Notes under the pieces: generated by a model
The model's database searches: none
The model's input: the letters and a program-made list of their open reading frames with translations, nothing else
What the model was told of the DNA's origin: nothing
Made by a program: the position numbers and the translations under genes
Shown here: piece after piece, positions 14,085 to 17,355 of the stretch
How the letters are laid out: each line of letters begins with the position of its first letter
Position numbering within the stretch: position 1 is the stretch's first letter
Assembly: GCA_002432195.1 (NCBI GenBank)
Contig: DJGG01000004.1
Span: 35,533 to 52,887 of the forward strand
DNA: 17,355 nucleotides
Origin: Desulfobacteraceae bacterium UBA5852
GTDB taxonomy: Bacteria > Desulfobacterota > Desulfobacteria > Desulfobacterales > UBA5852
Reading direction: 5' to 3'

Positions 14085-15995
14085 ATGGACCCACAATATC
14101 CGACCCAACAGGGAAATCACGTGAACATATCCGGCCACAAGGCCGCCACCACGACCCCGACCGATCTTAAGGACCCCTTTGCCACACGGGATGTCTGCCG
14201 TGTGCTCTTCAAGCACAAACTGTTGACCAGGGACCAGATCAAGGATCTCCTCAAGCGCCAGGAATCCCTAACCCAGGATTCGGAGCGCAAGCGCCGTTCC
14301 GGCGATGGCGTCGCGGGGGCCGCCAGTCAGGAGGCCCCTACCATCATCGACGTGATATCCCAGGTGCATCCGGCACGGGCCGATGGGAAGCCCGGCGCCC
14401 TGGAGGAAGAGGCCGTTTTCCAAGCGCTCGCCCAGGAATGGGGTTACCCGTACCAGAAGATCGATCCCTTGAAACTCGACCTCAATGTGGTGACCACCAC
14501 CATCCCGCGCAATTTCGCCATGAAGCATCTGGTGCTGCCGATCCGCATTCAAAATGGCGAGTTGACCGTTGCCACTCCCAATCCGTTCAACATGGAAGTA
14601 ATGGACGACATCGCCCGTGTGACCAACATGCGGGTGGTGCCGACGGTCAGCTCCAAGACCGATATCAACAAGCTCATCAACGAGTTTTTTGGATTCAAGC
14701 GTTCCATCGCCGCGGCGGAACATCTCTTCCAGGGCCCTTCCATCGACCTTGGCAACCTGGAACAGTACGTGCGATTGAAATCCGGCGATGAGCTGCCTTC
14801 CAATGACCAGCATATCGTCAACGCGGTGAACCACCTGTTCCTTTACGCCTTTGACCAGCGCGCCAGTGACATTCACATCGAACCCAAACGTGACACTGTT
14901 CTGGTGCGCATGCGAATCGATGGTGTGCTCCACACTGTCTACAAACTGCCCAAGAAGGTACACAACGCAATTGTCTCCCGGATCAAAACGTTGTCCCGCC
15001 TGAACATGGCCGAAAAGCGCCGCCCCCAGGATGGCCGCATCAAAACGGACAAGGGGGGGGTGGAGATTGAAATCCGCATTTCCACCGTACCGGTGGCCTT
15101 CGGCGAAAAGGTGGTCATGCGGGTGATGGACCCCGATATCCTGGTCCAGGACCTGGACGGATTGGGATTCAGCCCGGATGATCTGCACAAATTCAATCAA
15201 TTCATCACCATGCCCCACGGCATGATCCTGGTGACCGGCCCCACGGGAAGCGGCAAGTCTACGACACTCTATTCAGCCCTGCGGCGCGTATCCACCCCTG
15301 AAAACAACGTCATCACGGTGGAAGATCCCATCGAAATGATCCACGAGAATTTCAATCAGATCGGCGTGCAGCAGACGGTGGGAGTGACCTTCGGGTCGAT
15401 ATTGCGGACCATACTGCGGCAGGATCCGGATATCATCATGATCGGCGAAATGCGCGACCTGGAAACCGCGGAGAATGCCATTCAGGCGGCGCTCACCGGG
15501 CACCTGGTCTTGTCCACGCTGCACACCAACGATGCCCCCTCGAGCATTACCCGCTTGTTGGATATCGGCGTGCCGCACTTCCTGGTCCAGGCCACCCTCA
15601 TCGGGATCGTGGCCCAGCGGCTGGTGCGCGTCATCTGCGAGTACTGCAAGACCGCCTTCGAGATGGAGGCCGAACATTTGAAGGCCATCGGCCTGGAAAC
15701 CGCCACCGGGACCGCCACGACGCTGTACCGGGGGAACGGTTGCATCCGCTGCCGCAACACCGGATACCGCGGGCGCATCGGAATATACGAAATCATGCCC
15801 TTCTCGGACGCCCTCCGCAAGATGACCACACACCGCGCCAACGTGGAGAACATCCGTATCCGCGCCAAGGAGGAGGGGATGGTGAGCCTGCGGGAAAATG
15901 CCCTGAAGAAACTTCTGGATGGCGTGACGACCTACGAAGAGGTCCTGCGGGTCACGGCTGGTCGCAAACCGGTGGTGGGCCGGGGGCCGATCTGA
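14085..15995 (+). CDS. GspE/PulE/PilB-family assembly ATPase
   Basis: This 636-residue hexameric ATPase would power extension of a type IV pilus or a type II secretion pseudopilus from the cytoplasmic side. The N-terminal 200 residues are MshEN-like but degenerate: R35-D-V-C-R-V-L replaces the usual R-L-G-x-x-L, and a charged insertion lies at about 62-85. The catalytic part has A260-S-D-I-H-I-E-P (Arg-finger region), Walker A G385-P-T-G-S-G-K391-S, an Asp-box region, Walker B D449-I-I-M-I-G-E455-M-R-D, and the His box with H473 and H480. A zinc-binding four-cysteine site is made of C518-x-x-C521 and C553-x-x-C556. All key residues are present. AGAGGA at 14065-14070 is 14 bases before the ATG; GTG at 14121 is an alternative start. 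A G8 tract lies at 15053-15060. Pilin genes nearby favour a PilB role, but no pilT, pilC or gsp genes are in view, so GspE cannot be excluded. Confidence 0.93.
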   Translation: MDPQYPTQQGNHVNISGHKAATTTPTDLKDPFATRDVCRVLFKHKLLTRDQIKDLLKRQESLTQDSERKRRSGDGVAGAASQEAPTIIDVISQVHPARADGKPGALEEEAVFQALAQEWGYPYQKIDPLKLDLNVVTTTIPRNFAMKHLVLPIRIQNGELTVATPNPFNMEVMDDIARVTNMRVVPTVSSKTDINKLINEFFGFKRSIAAAEHLFQGPSIDLGNLEQYVRLKSGDELPSNDQHIVNAVNHLFLYAFDQRASDIHIEPKRDTVLVRMRIDGVLHTVYKLPKKVHNAIVSRIKTLSRLNMAEKRRPQDGRIKTDKGGVEIEIRISTVPVAFGEKVVMRVMDPDILVQDLDGLGFSPDDLHKFNQFITMPHGMILVTGPTGSGKSTTLYSALRRVSTPENNVITVEDPIEMIHENFNQIGVQQTVGVTFGSILRTILRQDPDIIMIGEMRDLETAENAIQAALTGHLVLSTLHTNDAPSSITRLLDIGVPHFLVQATLIGIVAQRLVRVICEYCKTAFEMEAEHLKAIGLETATGTATTLYRGNGCIRCRNTGYRGRIGIYEIMPFSDALRKMTTHRANVENIRIRAKEEGMVSLRENALKKLLDGVTTYEEVLRVTAGRKPVVGRGPI

Positions 15996-16291
15996 TCGTC
16001 CCCCGGTGGCGCCCCGGTAAACGCCTGCGCCATCGTCTCGAGCAGGCTTGGGGTTTCTGGTCCCAGGCGGCCGTCAATACACGCCTTTTCCCGCCAAACG
16101 GCTGAAACCGGCCCCATCCCCCGCCATGCAGGGGTGCTGGTGGAAATTTCCGCCCCGAGGGCGAGGGCGCGTTTACCGGTCGATGATAGGGCGGCAGGGA
16201 CGCAAGATATCACAAGGGGGGTCCCGGAAGACCGGAACCCCCCTTGTGATTGGCGGCTGGCGCGGCTGTAATGGCCGCCGTCCGTTTCGGC
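15996..16291. other. Intergenic region between convergent genes
   Basis: This stretch of 296 bases separates the ATPase stop from the stop of the minus-strand LysM gene. The only clear element is the long inverted repeat at 16209-16250. I see no gene. Confidence 0.6.
16209..16250. terminator. Bidirectional hairpin terminator between convergent genes
   Basis: A 19-bp inverted repeat with a single mismatch (C16223 against A16236): arms 16209-16227 and 16232-16250, loop AAGA at 16228-16231. Each arm holds a run of six G or six C, so the stem is very stable. No long T-tract follows on either strand, but the position between two converging genes and the strength of the stem fit a shared terminator. 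Confidence 0.7.
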
Positions 16292-17317
16292 TCAAAACGG
16301 TGTACTGACCGGGGTCCAGGGTTCGATGCCGGTGCGGGAGCGCGTGACCAGGACCGTGGCCGTGGTCTCCTCCGTGTGCAGGACCAGCACCGAGCCGATG
16401 TCCGTGCGGGGAAGCTGGATCAGTTTGTTGGTCTTGCCGTCGATGATGCGCGAAGCGCGCTGCTCGAAGACGGTGTAGCGCTGCCCCACCTCGACGCCGT
16501 CCGATTCCCCCTTGTCGATGAAGGCCGTTATCTCACTGGCGATCATCTTGTGGTGTTCTTCGGAGCAGATCACTTTTCCCAACAACCCGGGCACACTCTC
16601 CTGGAGGGCAATGGTGGCCGAGCGCTCGATATAAGGGGTCACCATATCCTCAATCTGAACCGGACGATAGCTTTTGATGATCTTGGCGACGGCAATGTCG
16701 GGGGTCACCTCGGTGACTTCGGCCACACCCAGCAGGAAGTGCTGGATACCGATCGTCGCCTTGCTTTCGTTGTCCTTAATGGGCTTGAGGGTGCGGTAGA
16801 TGGTGAATTGCTGCCCCGCGGCGAAGGTGTGCCCTTGGGGGCGGATGTAGACCACATCGTAATCGCTGATCAGGTTCTTCGGGGGGTCCACATCCATGAT
16901 AAATCCGCTGGGGGCCAGTGCGGTTTTGCGGATGAAGCCCACCGCGTCCATGTCGATGTAGGTAAACATCTTTTGGATCTGCTCCGGCGCGGGGGGAGGA
17001 GTATCCCCCAGAGTATCGCGATCGGCGCGACGATAGAGCTTGATGCGATCGCCGGGGTAGATGAGATGCGGATTGGGGATTTCCTGATTTTCGGTCCACA
17101 GATCGGGCCACAACCAAGGTGAATCCGAAAAACGCTGGGACAGGTCCCAAAGGGTGTCCCCGGGCTGCACGATGTAGTAGACGCCGGTTTCGGTTTCGAT
17201 GATGTGTTCGTCGATCGAGGTGCTTCCGGCGCTGAGAGCCGCAAGCGGCCAGCTGGCGATGATCAGCGTCAGCACCACACCCCACAGGCCTTTTCGAAGG
17301 ATCGTTTCTCTTCGCAT
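16292..17317 (-). CDS. Exported LysM-domain envelope protein
   Basis: The product is 341 residues. A signal peptide spans 1-30 (hydrophobic core about 11-27, cleavage after A-L-S-A30). A single LysM domain spans about 47-95 (Y-x-V-Q-P-G-D-T-L-W-D-L-S ... I-Y-P-G-D-R-I), which binds glycan strands of peptidoglycan. It contains the W-L-W-P-D-L-W and N-P-H-x-I-Y-P-G variant seen in many deltaproteobacterial LysM proteins. The remaining 220 residues are beta-rich and not assigned. They show two similar units starting G168-Q-Q-F-T-I-Y and G278-Q-R-Y-T-V-F. The protein is probably periplasmic and attached to the cell wall. It converges on the ATPase gene. The 38 bases visible upstream have a weak ribosome site (CGGGG) and a tandem 7-bp repeat at 17332-17345; any promoter lies at or beyond the window edge. 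Confidence 0.88.
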   Translation of the reverse strand: MRRETILRKGLWGVVLTLIIASWPLAALSAGSTSIDEHIIETETGVYYIVQPGDTLWDLSQRFSDSPWLWPDLWTENQEIPNPHLIYPGDRIKLYRRADRDTLGDTPPPAPEQIQKMFTYIDMDAVGFIRKTALAPSGFIMDVDPPKNLISDYDVVYIRPQGHTFAAGQQFTIYRTLKPIKDNESKATIGIQHFLLGVAEVTEVTPDIAVAKIIKSYRPVQIEDMVTPYIERSATIALQESVPGLLGKVICSEEHHKMIASEITAFIDKGESDGVEVGQRYTVFEQRASRIIDGKTNKLIQLPRTDIGSVLVLHTEETTATVLVTRSRTGIEPWTPVSTPF

Positions 17318-17355
17318 AGAATGCCCCGGCAGGTTGATGGTTGATAATTGGTAGG

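Noticed and set aside
14268..15218. Antisense open frame of 316 codons within the ATPase gene
   Set aside because: Shadow of a gene with intact Walker motifs; product is His/Gly-rich without homology.

Overview
The window is a high-GC chromosomal stretch from a Gram-negative bacterium. It carries an intact type IV pilus (T4P) minor-pilin and tip-adhesin operon, a large protein I cannot name, a T2SS/T4P-type assembly ATPase, and a convergent LysM envelope gene. The combination of a sigma-54-type promoter ahead of the pilins, a very large modular PilY1, and a LysM protein of this kind suggests Desulfobacterota (Desulfuromonas/Geobacter-like). That placement is inference, not proof. I see no mobile elements, CRISPR arrays, rRNA or tRNA.

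Layout. Positions 1-293 are non-coding and end in a good -24/-12 (RpoN) promoter at 242-257, 37 bases before the first start codon. From 294 to 11116 seven genes run on the + strand with short gaps or ATGA overlaps: a GspH/FimT-type pseudopilin, PilV, PilW, PilX, a 2545-residue PilY1, a small secreted protein of PilY2 size and position, and a secreted DUF4124/coiled-coil protein. A hairpin plus T-tract at 11230-11263 closes this unit. After an AT-rich spacer comes a 741-residue, apparently cytoplasmic, mostly helical protein (11390-13615) of unknown function, with a candidate terminator wrapped around its own stop codon. A 469-base non-coding stretch with a sigma-70-like promoter leads into a GspE/PulE/PilB-family ATPase (14085-15995). 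A near-perfect 19-bp inverted repeat (16209-16250) separates it from a minus-strand LysM protein (17317-16292).

How the genes fit together. In known T4a pili the FimU/PilV/PilW/PilX minor pilins form a priming complex at the pilus tip that displays PilY1, and PilB-type ATPases power assembly. The operon is therefore best read as encoding one pilus tip. Here the tip adhesin is roughly twice the usual size. It has five Calx-beta-like repeats, InlB-like beta repeats, a Cys/Asp-rich MopE-like metal-binding segment, a von Willebrand A domain interrupted by a golvesin-like beta domain, and then the PilY1 beta-propeller with its DxDxDGxxD calcium site.

The most interesting points are the modular tip adhesin and the domain inserted in its vWA fold, an eight-G tract just after the pilY1 signal peptide (compare phase-variable pilC of Neisseria), the Asp at mature position 5 of PilV, and the unidentified 741-residue protein.
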